A DNA stretch of 6,037 nucleotides from contig JAITNU010000053.1 in the NCBI GenBank assembly GCA_031290325.1, forward strand, positions 1 through 6,037, given 5' to 3'. The translations under genes and the position numbers were made by a program. This document shows positions 1-5,927 of this stretch, piece by piece; the stretch's first letter is position 1, and each line of letters begins with the position of its first letter. Origin of the DNA: Treponema sp. (GTDB lineage Bacteria; Spirochaetota; Spirochaetia; Treponematales; Breznakiellaceae). The notes beneath the pieces were generated by a model. It saw only the letters and a list, made by a program, of their open reading frames with translations. It had not been told where the DNA came from and made no database searches.

Positions 1-836
1 TCGGGTATAGTGACGGAACTCAGATTACTGCAACCGTAAAATGCAGCCGCCCCGATAGCGCTCACGCTGCCGGGTATGGTAATGGAACGCAGACTGCTAC
101 AGGTGGTAAATGCCCAATCTCCAATCCCGGTAACGCTGCTGGGTATGCTATAGGATCTGTATATTTTACCTGCCGGATAGCACAGCAGGGTTTTACCGTC
201 TTTACTAAACAGAATCCCATTTATACTGCTATAGCGCGTATTCGCGGCGCCCACGGTGATGGAACTTAAACTGCTGCAACTGTAAAATGGATTATCCCCG
301 ATAGTGGTAATGCTGTTGGGTATACTGATGGAACTCAGGCTGCTGCAATAGGCAAAGGTAGCCGCTCCGATCGTGGTAAGGCTATTGGGAATCGCGATGG
401 AAGTAAGGCTGCTGCAAGAGACAAATGCCTGTTCCCCGATTGTGGTAACGCTGTTGGGGATGGCGATGGAAGTAAGGCTGCTGCAACCGCAAAATGCCCA
501 GGCCCCAATAGTGGTAACGCTGTTGGGAATCGTGATGGAAGTAAGGCCGCTGCAAGAGGCAAAGGCCAAGTCCCCAATAGTGGTAACGCTGCCGGGTATA
601 GTGATGGCGCGGATGCTGCGGCAATCTTCAAATGCCCGCTCCCCAATAGCGGTAACCGGGCTGCCGTCTATAACGGCGGGTATAATCACCGTGTCCGCCG
701 CGCCTGTGTACCGGGTAATCGTAATACCATACTCGTCAAGGGCTAGGTCAAAATCGCTGGCGGGCGTATTGTTCTGAGCAAAGAGGCTAAGACCCAATCC
801 CGCGAATATGCATACACTCAAGACTAAGCGTTTCAT
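1..836 (-). CDS. BspA-like leucine-rich-repeat secreted protein, partial (C-terminus beyond left edge)
   Basis: Starts at ATG 836-834, six bases after AAGGAG (843-848); 278 codons are visible with no stop before the edge. Residues 1-21 (MKRLVLSVCIFAGLGLSLFA, then Q) form a signal peptide with a likely cleavage site after LFA and no lipobox Cys, so export across the inner membrane is expected. Residues 22-63 form a cap ending in a VIIPAVIDGSPVTAIG-like motif. From residue 64 a 23-residue repeat of the type IGxxAFxxCSSLTSIxIPNSVTT runs for about six units. A non-repeat island follows (NGILFSKDGKTLLCYPAGK), then two more units before the edge. This is the LRR_5 / Treponema pallidum-type (BspA-like) LRR. 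Such proteins are often surface or periplasmic, and some family members bind host proteins or other bacteria; the ligand here is unknown. The gene lies downstream of and co-oriented with the HU-like gene, 109 nt away. No own promoter is obvious, so co-transcription is possible. Family assignment is confident, role is not. Confidence 0.93.
   Translation of the reverse strand, partial: MKRLVLSVCIFAGLGLSLFAQNNTPASDFDLALDEYGITITRYTGAADTVIIPAVIDGSPVTAIGERAFEDCRSIRAITIPGSVTTIGDLAFASCSGLTSITIPNSVTTIGAWAFCGCSSLTSIAIPNSVTTIGEQAFVSCSSLTSIAIPNSLTTIGAATFAYCSSLSSISIPNSITTIGDNPFYSCSSLSSITVGAANTRYSSINGILFSKDGKTLLCYPAGKIYRSYSIPSSVTGIGDWAFTTCSSLRSITIPGSVSAIGAAAFYGCSNLSSVTIP
303..647 (-). repeat. 69-bp tandem coding repeats (five LRR units)
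   Basis: Five in-frame 69-bp units (647-579, 578-510, 509-441, 440-372, 371-303) each encode one 23-residue LRR. The DNA itself is strongly conserved between units: GTTACCACTATTGGGG, for example, recurs almost unchanged on the minus strand, and AGCAGCCTTACTTCCATC is shared by adjacent units. That suggests recent duplication or gene conversion and makes copy-number change plausible. Less similar units continue on the left of the island encoded at about 150-250. Confidence 0.8.
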
Positions 837-852
837 ACAAAGCTCCTTACCA

Positions 853-941
853 TGATTCCAGCCCGGAATTGCCCCCAATTCCAGCCCTGGAATTACCTTC
901 AATTCCTTGCTTGAATTGACATCAATTCCAGACTGGAATTG
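853..941. repeat. Four tandem inverted repeats, ~23.5-bp period
   Basis: Four short palindromes built on AATTCC...GGAATT lie head to tail, centred near 862, 885.5, 909 and 932. The rightmost is CAATTCCAG-A-CTGGAATTG (923-941), a perfect 9-bp inverted repeat. The next (876-894) has 8-bp arms with a CC centre. The third (899-919) has TCAATTC/GAATTGA arms with a 7-nt loop. The leftmost (853-871) is degenerate, with ATTCC/GGAAT arms. They fill almost the whole gap between the HU-like stop codon (946) and the Shine-Dalgarno of the LRR gene (848). In RNA they would give four consecutive hairpins, the last ending just before the ribosome site. No U-tract follows, so a standard terminator is unlikely. 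They could be a regulator-binding array, RNA processing or stability hairpins, or a small repetitive element. Confidence 0.85.
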
Positions 942-945
942 CCGG

Positions 946-1698
946 TTATGCAACCGTCAGAGTCCAGGGGCTTTCAATCGTGCGCGGCTCCTTCAGGAGC
1001 GCCGCGCCGGTGGTCCACTGGGTCACGATGGCCGCCTTGTACTTCCCCGCCGGCAGACCGGGGATAATGCCGATGACCCTGGCGGCGGTATTTTCCGCCA
1101 GGTGCTCCGTCACTTTGACCTTCGCGGCGGGGTCGCTCTCCGGCACAAAATAGACCCCCACTTTGCTATCCGTCCCCGCCACCTTGATCTTGTGGCCCGA
1201 CAGGCTGAACTGGCCGCCGGGGGTGGCGCTCTCGTTGACGGCTTCCGTGGACACGTCCACAAACTCGTCAACGTAGCCGGTAACGTCCGCCAGGCCCTCC
1301 ACGTCGATGACGATGTGCTCCGCCAGGGCGCGAAGGGGCGAACGGGTGCGGAACCGGAACGTCACCGGGTGCTTCGCCTCGTCATGCCCCTCGTGCACCT
1401 TGTCAAAGGTGCCGCCGATGTTCGGATGCACGGAATAGTAGCCGGTGTTCACCGCAAAGCCGTCGCACAGTTGATAGGCGGTCTCGTCAAAGAACTGCCG
1501 CACGTGCTCCACCAGGTCGTCATAATTGCCGGTGAAGCCGCCCCGGTTCTTCAGGGCCGCGCAGACCTCCTCAATGCCGAGGGACGCCTCGTTATCCGTA
1601 CGGGCGATGTAGGCGCCCTGCACGCCGGGCAGGTAGTTGGGATAGAGATGGACGCGGATGCGGTGCAGCACCTCGTTCACGTTGTTAATGATTGCCAT
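946..1698 (-). CDS. HU-like DNA-binding domain protein with C-terminal DUF4469 (Ig-like) domain
   Basis: A 250-residue protein starting MAIINNVNEVLHRIRVHLYP. ATG 1698-1696 is chosen because AAGGAGG (1704-1710) sits five bases upstream and homology-like sequence begins here. The frame stays open upstream to a TTG at 2013, but that extension is mostly translated tandem repeat. Residues 1 to about 125 resemble the HU-like DNA-binding family (Pfam HU-DNA_bdg type): a helix-rich start, a segment like SLGIEEVCAALKNRGG, then strands around YYSVHPNIGGTF. Residues about 155-248 resemble DUF4469, an Ig-like beta domain, with GGQFSLSGHKIKVAG, a GIIPGLPAGKYK turn and the terminal LLKEPRTIESPWTLTV strand pair. 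No signal peptide or membrane segment is present, so it is probably cytoplasmic and nucleoid- or DNA-associated. Family function is poorly known; DNA binding is inferred from the HU-like fold. It is expected to be transcribed from the promoter at 2028-2056 through a long leader. Confidence 0.88.
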   Translation of the reverse strand: MAIINNVNEVLHRIRVHLYPNYLPGVQGAYIARTDNEASLGIEEVCAALKNRGGFTGNYDDLVEHVRQFFDETAYQLCDGFAVNTGYYSVHPNIGGTFDKVHEGHDEAKHPVTFRFRTRSPLRALAEHIVIDVEGLADVTGYVDEFVDVSTEAVNESATPGGQFSLSGHKIKVAGTDSKVGVYFVPESDPAAKVKVTEHLAENTAARVIGIIPGLPAGKYKAAIVTQWTTGAALLKEPRTIESPWTLTVA

Positions 1699-1720
1699 AA
1701 TGGCCTCCTTGTAGTGGCGC

Positions 1721-1736
1721 CTGAGCCTGTCGAAGG
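1721..1736. repeat. CTGAGCCTGTCGAAGG dispersed-repeat-like element
   Basis: CTGAGCCTGTCGAAGG (reverse CCTTCGACAGGCTCAG) resembles a short sequence seen many times in unrelated bacterial genomes and metagenomes, usually intergenic. It is recognised from memory and not searched. It sits in the HU-like leader, 11 nt upstream of the AAGGAGG ribosome site, and can form an imperfect hairpin. Its role is unknown. Confidence 0.4.
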
Positions 1737-1779
1737 CTGCGGCGATAATATGGGTATATGTATATACATACCGGCTTTT

Positions 1780-1825
1780 CCACAAAATAAAATTTTGCGA
1801 TAAATCGCAAAATTTTATTTTGTGG
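1780..1825. repeat. 46-nt perfect inverted repeat (22-bp arms, AA centre)
   Basis: The two 22-nt arms (1780-1801 and 1804-1825) are exactly complementary around a central AA; the outer ends read CCACAAAAT and ATTTTGTGG and the inner ends GCGAT and ATCGC. Each arm also contains its own inner palindrome, CAAAAT-AAA-ATTTTG, so it could fold as one long hairpin or two small ones. It lies in the leader of the HU-like gene, about 80 nt before its start. There is no U-run after it in either direction, so it does not look like an ordinary rho-independent terminator. A protein-binding site, a cruciform, an RNA stability hairpin or a small element remnant all remain possible. Confidence 0.9.
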
Positions 1826-1864
1826 GGGGTATTTGACTTTCTAAAGGTTAAATTTTCATCGGAA

Positions 1865-1958
1865 GAGGGATCGAGGGATCGAGGGATCGAGGGATCGAGG
1901 GATCGAGGGATCGAGGGATCGAGGGATCGAGGGATCGAGGGATCGAGGGATCGAGGGA
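1865..1958. repeat. 8-bp tandem repeat GAGGGATC, 11.75 copies (VNTR)
   Basis: GAGGGATC is repeated eleven times without a mismatch from 1865 to 1952, followed by a partial GAGGGA. Each unit carries one GATC and each junction one TCGA, so both palindromes recur every 8 bp. A perfect array of this length is expected to change copy number by slipped-strand mispairing. It lies in the presumed leader of the HU-like gene, about 70 nt downstream of the promoter. Eight is not a multiple of three, so each gain or loss would shift any frame read through it. It is not a CRISPR array because there are no spacers. Confidence 0.97.
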
Positions 1959-2027
1959 AGCCCCTCCCCCACTCTCCCGGCGAAGGATCCCTGGGTAACT
2001 TTTTGCTGCTCAAATCTCATGAGAATA

Positions 2028-2056
2028 AGTATAGTAGAGACGCGGAACTTTGTCAA
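2028..2056 (-). promoter_or_regulatory. Strong sigma70-type promoter reading leftward
   Basis: Minus strand: -35 TTGACA (2056-2051), a 17-nt spacer, and -10 TATACT (2033-2028), a perfect -35 with one -10 mismatch. Upstream DNA at 2061-2105 is rich in A and T runs, resembling an UP element. Transcription should start near 2021 and run through the 8-bp repeat and the 46-nt palindrome to the HU-like gene at 1698, giving a leader of about 320 nt. Assignment to this gene is by position only. Confidence 0.8.
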
Positions 2057-2114
2057 GTGTTTTGGTGGAAAAAACAATAAAATTCAGAAAAAAAAGTAAA
2101 AAAATATATCTCTC

Positions 2115-2138
2115 CCCAATAGTTCCCACGGGGGGTGG
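2115..2138. repeat. 24-nt direct repeat, distal copy (possible operator)
   Basis: Begins CCCAATAGTTCCCACGGG and matches 2228-2251 at 21 of 24 positions, 113 bp apart. Its core is TTCCCACGGG, a small CCC-AC-GGG inverted repeat. It lies upstream of the ABC operon promoter and may be the upstream half of a regulator-binding pair. Confidence 0.55.
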
Positions 2139-2227
2139 AATTTATCAAGGGATTTTACGTTTTTTGGGGAAGTTTTTCATGTTTTTTTACCAAATACGGC
2201 CGGCTTTTTCCCCTGTTTCCCTCTTTT

Positions 2228-2251
2228 CCCAATATTTCCCACGGGAGGGGG
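2228..2251. repeat. 24-nt direct repeat, promoter-proximal copy (possible operator)
   Basis: Begins CCCAATATTTCCCACGGG; the partner copy is at 2115-2138. The core TCCC-AC-GGGA is a short inverted repeat. This copy covers the place where a -35 box would be (about 2244-2249) for the extended -10 at 2264-2272, and no consensus -35 is present. That suits an activator or repressor site controlling the ABC operon, but no regulator gene is in the window. Confidence 0.55.
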
Positions 2252-2263
2252 CGTTGAAAGGGC

Positions 2264-2272
2264 TGGTATAAA
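2264..2272 (+). promoter_or_regulatory. Extended -10 promoter for the ABC exporter operon
   Basis: TGG-TATAAA fits an extended -10 (TGnTATAAT) with one mismatch. No good -35 lies 16-18 bp upstream; the area is the G-rich end of the direct repeat at 2228-2251. The start would be near 2279, giving a leader of about 37 nt before GTG 2316. Confidence 0.55.
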
Positions 2273-2315
2273 ATTTTCACTTTTGCTAGACTATTTTCTC
2301 AGAAGGATCTTCATC

Positions 2316-4079
2316 GTGAGTCGTAAAGAACAAGCCTCCGTGGTGCAAATTCCGGAAAAGTGGGTATGGGACTATATTGGGAAGCAGCAGCCCGCTTTTA
2401 TCTTCGGACTTATCCTGGCCGGAATTACCGCCGGTATGACGATAATCAACCCCCTGCTCTCGGAGCGCCTTATCGACGATGTGGTAAGCCCCGGGGATCC
2501 CGGTCCCCTGCCCCGGCTCCTTATCACCATGGGGATGGTTCAGCTTATCAGGCTGGGCCTGCGTTACGTCATGGTAATCACCATGGAATGGACCAGCACG
2601 CAGGCCATGACCAGCATCCGGGCCCGCATGTACAATGTGGTCCAATCCCAGGACTTCCGCTTCTTCCAGAAACTCAAGGCCGGAAACATGATGAACCGGA
2701 TGACCGCAGACCTGGACATGATCCGCCATTCGGTGGCCTGGATCTCCTTCCAGTTCGTGGACGCCGTGGTGCTCTTTGTGAGCGCCCTGGGCTTCCTTAT
2801 GTTTATCAACTGGGAACTGGCCCTGGCCCTGGCGGCGGTAACGCCCTTTATCCTCTATATAAGCAGGCGTTTTGTGGGACGGATCCGGCCCCGTTTCGTC
2901 CTCCTTAGGCAGAAGCTCACGTCCCTGAGCACGGCGGTAACGGAGAACATCAACGGGAACCGGGTGGTCAAGGCCTTTGCCCGGGAACCTTACGAAAAGG
3001 AGCATTTCGAGAAGCTCAACGCCGATTACCGGGACACGAGTGTGGAAAACGCGCTGATCGCGGCCCGCTACAATCCCCTGCTGGAAGGCTTCAGCCAGAT
3101 CCTCATCGTCCTTACCCTGCTTTTGGGAGGGCTCTTTATGATCCGGGGCGAGATGAGCGCCGGGGAATACATGGCCTTTTCCTCTCTTACCTGGGCGCTC
3201 TCCAACCCCCTGCGTATGCTCGGGATGCTCCTGGCGGACCTACAGCGCTTCCACGCGGCGGCCAATATGATCATAGAGATTGTAGACTCCAAGCCCGGTA
3301 TTGTGGACAAAAAGGACGCCAGGGAGCTTGCAGCGCGGCCTGCGGGGGGTATCGAGTTTAGGCAGGTCAACCTGGAGATTGACGGGCTCCTGGTGCTCAA
3401 GGACATTAACTTCAAGGTGGAGCCCGGAGAAACCATTGGAATCCTGGGCAGCACCGGTTCGGGAAAGACGAGTCTGGTCAACCTGCTCCTGCGCTTCTAC
3501 GAGCCCAGTTCCGGGGAGCTGCTCCTGGACGGGGTTAATGTGCAGGAGTACAGTCTTTCCTCTTTGCGGCGGCAGATCGGGCTGGCTATGCAGGAGGTGT
3601 TTCTGTTCTCCGAGTCGGTGGAGGGGAACATTGCCTACGGTAAATCTGCGCTGGATAGTTCCATGGTGCAGAAGGCGGCCGTCCAGTCCGATGCGGATAG
3701 TTTTATCCGGGGCATGGAAAACGGTTACGCTACTCTGGTAGGAGAGCGCGGCGTGGGTCTTTCCGGGGGCCAGCGACAGCGGATTGCCCTGGCACGGGCC
3801 CTGGCGATAAACCCTGCGGTGCTGATACTGGACGACACTACTTCTGCGGTGGATAGCGAGACCGAAGCGTACATCCAGGAGCAGCTTAGGGATCTTGAAA
3901 ACCCCTGCACAAAGATCATCATCGCCCAGCGGATTACGAGCTTCCGGGGGGCGAGCCAGATTCTCGTCATGGATCAGGGCCGTATTATTGAGCGGGGTAC
4001 TCACCAGGAGCTTCTGGCCAACCGGGGGTTCTATCATCATATCTGGAGTTTGCAGACAGGGGCAGGTCATGGCGCGTAA
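2316..4079 (+). CDS. ABC exporter half-transporter, degenerate-site subunit of a heterodimer
   Basis: A 587-residue inner-membrane protein with a transmembrane domain (six helices, about 26-310) followed by an ATPase domain (about 345-585). GTG 2316 is preferred because AGAAGGA lies eight bases upstream; an in-frame TTG at 2283 falls at the predicted transcription start and lacks a ribosome site. Visible motifs: Walker A GSTGSGKTS (378-386), Q-loop Gln426, a perfect signature LSGGQRQR (482-489), Walker B LILDDTTSAVD with Asp506-Asp507 and switch region IIAQRIT with Gln538. The catalytic Glu is thus Asp and the switch His is Gln. The A-loop aromatic is apparently Ile355. This is the pattern of the degenerate subunit of heterodimeric exporters such as TM287/288, BmrCD and LmrCD. 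It should pair with the next gene product, with which it overlaps by 11 nt, to pump drugs, lipids or peptides outward. The substrate cannot be told from sequence. Confidence 0.95.
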   Translation: MSRKEQASVVQIPEKWVWDYIGKQQPAFIFGLILAGITAGMTIINPLLSERLIDDVVSPGDPGPLPRLLITMGMVQLIRLGLRYVMVITMEWTSTQAMTSIRARMYNVVQSQDFRFFQKLKAGNMMNRMTADLDMIRHSVAWISFQFVDAVVLFVSALGFLMFINWELALALAAVTPFILYISRRFVGRIRPRFVLLRQKLTSLSTAVTENINGNRVVKAFAREPYEKEHFEKLNADYRDTSVENALIAARYNPLLEGFSQILIVLTLLLGGLFMIRGEMSAGEYMAFSSLTWALSNPLRMLGMLLADLQRFHAAANMIIEIVDSKPGIVDKKDARELAARPAGGIEFRQVNLEIDGLLVLKDINFKVEPGETIGILGSTGSGKTSLVNLLLRFYEPSSGELLLDGVNVQEYSLSSLRRQIGLAMQEVFLFSESVEGNIAYGKSALDSSMVQKAAVQSDADSFIRGMENGYATLVGERGVGLSGGQRQRIALARALAINPAVLILDDTTSAVDSETEAYIQEQLRDLENPCTKIIIAQRITSFRGASQILVMDQGRIIERGTHQELLANRGFYHHIWSLQTGAGHGA

Positions 4080-5883
4080 GAAAAAGGGCAATAATACCGG
4101 GGCCGGTGAAAAGGGACACCGTAACAAGTACGATGTGGACGAGTATCTGGACGAGAAAATAAGCCTCTCGAACTTCAGGGGTTGTGTCAAATATATTGTC
4201 CGGGTCAAGTGGTACATGATCGCCGCATTGCTGCTTTCGGTCATCGCCAGTGTGGTGAGCCTGGCGGGGCCCCTCTTTATCCAGCGCGCGTTGGATGTGG
4301 CGGTGCCGAACAAAGACATAAAGATGCTTCTTTCTATGGCGGCCCTCCTGGGGGGTAGTATCGTGATCAGTATCGCCTTCGGAACCATCCGCAACATACT
4401 GGTGGCCCGGGCCGGGCAGACGATTATTCACGATATACGCTACGATCTTTTTGCCCATTTGCAGAAGCTCCCCTTTACCTTCTACGATACCCGGCCCCAT
4501 GGAAAAATTTTCGTGCGGGTGGTGCCCTACGTGAACAGTGTTTCCGATGCTCTCTCTAACGGGGTGCTTAACTTTATCATTGAGATTCTCAACATCATCT
4601 TTATCATTATCTTTATGATCCGGGTAAGTCCCAGCCTGACTTTAATCACGGTGATGGGGCTGCCCGTGCTGGCCCTCTTTATCTGGACTATCAAGACCCG
4701 CCAAAGGCGGGCATGGCAGCGGGTGTCCAACAATAACTCCAACCTGAACGCCTACATACAGGAGTCCATGGACGGTGTGCGGGTAACCCAGGCCTTTGAC
4801 CGGCAGCGCCACAACCGGGGCATCATGGACCGCTTAACCGGAGAACGCAACCATGAATGGATGCGGGCCCAGTACATTTCTAACACCGTATGGTTTTCCA
4901 CGGAAACCCTGAGCCAGGTGGTATTTTCATTTATCTATATTATGGGGGTTTACTGGATGAACCCCATGGCGAGTTTCGGTATGCTCCTGGCCATGGGCAA
5001 TTACGCCTGGCGTTTCTGGCAGCCTATCACCAACCTGGCGAATATTTACAACACCTTTGTTACCGGCATGTCATACCTGGACCGTATCTTCGACACCATG
5101 GCCGAGCCGCCGGTAATTGCCAACGCGCCCGACGCCGTGGAGATGCCGGCTATGCGGGGCCATGTGCAGTTTATGAACGTGAGCTTCGGCTACGAACCGG
5201 GGCAGAAAGTGCTCAGGAACATTAGCTTTAACGCCGACCCCAACGACACCATTGCTATCGTAGGGCCCACGGGGGCAGGTAAGACTACGATAGTAAATCT
5301 GCTTTCCCGGTTCTATAACATTGAGGAGGGTCAGATTCTGATCGACGGCTTTGATATTATGAAACTTACCCTGCCGAGCCTGCGAAGCCAGATGGGGATC
5401 ATGCTACAGGACAGTTATCTTTTTACTGGTACTATTGCGGACAATATCCGCTACGGGAAACTGGACGCCGCCGATGCAGATATCCGAACCGCAGCGGAAC
5501 TTATCGGTGCGAATCATTTTATCGAGAAGCTCCCCAAGGGCTATGACACCCCGGTAACAGACCAGGGCGGCGGCATCAGTCACGGGGAAAAGCAGCTTCT
5601 GGCCTTTGCCCGGACTCTCTTGAGCGATCCCCGCATCCTTGTCCTGGACGAGGCCACCAGCAGCATTGACACGGGCACGGAACAACTGGTGCAGGAGGGT
5701 ATCCGCACTTTGATGAAGGGCCGTACGAGCTTTATCATCGCCCACCGGCTTTCCACCATTCGGGACTGTTCACGGATTATGTACATCAACAACGGGCAGA
5801 TACTGGAGGCCGGCACCCACAACGAACTCATGGCGAAACAAGGGCACTACTATGAGTTGTGTCAGGCTCAGTACGCAGTATAG
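4069..5883 (+). CDS. ABC exporter half-transporter, catalytic-site subunit of a heterodimer
   Basis: A 604-residue inner-membrane protein. ATG 4069 overlaps the preceding stop by 11 nt, with AGGGG (4058-4062) six bases upstream, so the two are translationally coupled. Residues 1 to about 40 are a hydrophilic, basic leader (MARKKKGNNTG...). Six transmembrane helices follow (about 48-335), with the ATPase domain from about 365. Motifs: A-loop Tyr375, Walker A GPTGAGKTT (399-407), Q-loop Gln447, signature ISHGEKQ (503-509) in place of LSGGQ, Walker B LVLDEATSSID with Asp527-Glu528, and switch IIAHRLST with His559. Walker B and switch are canonical but the signature is divergent, exactly complementary to the first subunit. 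The active ATP site is this protein's Walker motifs against the partner's LSGGQ; the degenerate site is the reverse pairing. Length is normal for a half-transporter. No accessory or substrate gene is visible nearby. Confidence 0.95.
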   Translation: MARKKKGNNTGAGEKGHRNKYDVDEYLDEKISLSNFRGCVKYIVRVKWYMIAALLLSVIASVVSLAGPLFIQRALDVAVPNKDIKMLLSMAALLGGSIVISIAFGTIRNILVARAGQTIIHDIRYDLFAHLQKLPFTFYDTRPHGKIFVRVVPYVNSVSDALSNGVLNFIIEILNIIFIIIFMIRVSPSLTLITVMGLPVLALFIWTIKTRQRRAWQRVSNNNSNLNAYIQESMDGVRVTQAFDRQRHNRGIMDRLTGERNHEWMRAQYISNTVWFSTETLSQVVFSFIYIMGVYWMNPMASFGMLLAMGNYAWRFWQPITNLANIYNTFVTGMSYLDRIFDTMAEPPVIANAPDAVEMPAMRGHVQFMNVSFGYEPGQKVLRNISFNADPNDTIAIVGPTGAGKTTIVNLLSRFYNIEEGQILIDGFDIMKLTLPSLRSQMGIMLQDSYLFTGTIADNIRYGKLDAADADIRTAAELIGANHFIEKLPKGYDTPVTDQGGGISHGEKQLLAFARTLLSDPRILVLDEATSSIDTGTEQLVQEGIRTLMKGRTSFIIAHRLSTIRDCSRIMYINNGQILEAGTHNELMAKQGHYYELCQAQYAV

Positions 5884-5927
5884 GGAAACCGCTGGTTAAA
5901 TGTTTATCAGGCGTCTCCCTTACCTGC

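Larger units (their letters stand above)
1699..2315. other. 617-nt divergent intergenic regulatory region
   Basis: There is no convincing protein gene here. From left to right it holds the Shine-Dalgarno of the HU-like gene (1704-1710), a CTGAGCCTGTCGAAGG element, a 14-bp palindrome TATGTATATACATA (1757-1770), a 46-nt perfect inverted repeat, an 8-bp tandem repeat, a C-rich tract (1960-1980), a leftward promoter, an A-rich tract (2068-2105), two copies of a 24-nt direct repeat and a rightward extended -10 promoter. Short open frames across the tandem repeat exist only because the repeat lacks stop codons. Confidence 0.8.

Noticed and set aside
373..777. Plus-strand repetitive open frame opposite the LRR gene
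   Set aside because: Its repeats are the antisense shadow of the 69-bp LRR units; the minus frame has a signal peptide and the LRR_5 pattern.
1757..1785. Second leftward promoter (TTGTGG, 17 nt, TACATA) close to the HU-like gene
   Set aside because: Both boxes are weak and overlap the palindromes; the promoter at 2028-2056 is far better. It cannot be fully excluded.
907..1803. Long plus-strand open frame opposite the HU-like gene
   Set aside because: Its protein has no recognisable domain and mirrors the minus-strand gene, which has clear HU-like and DUF4469 features and a strong ribosome site.
1865..1958. CRISPR-like array
   Set aside because: The 8-bp units are contiguous and identical, with no spacers and no cas genes nearby.
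2283..2315. TTG start adding 11 residues to the first ABC subunit
   Set aside because: It falls almost at the predicted transcription start and has no ribosome site; GTG 2316 has AGAAGGA at good spacing.
5884..5927. Rho-independent terminator between the convergent genes
   Set aside because: Only a 4-bp AACC/GGTT stem is visible and there is no proper U-run.
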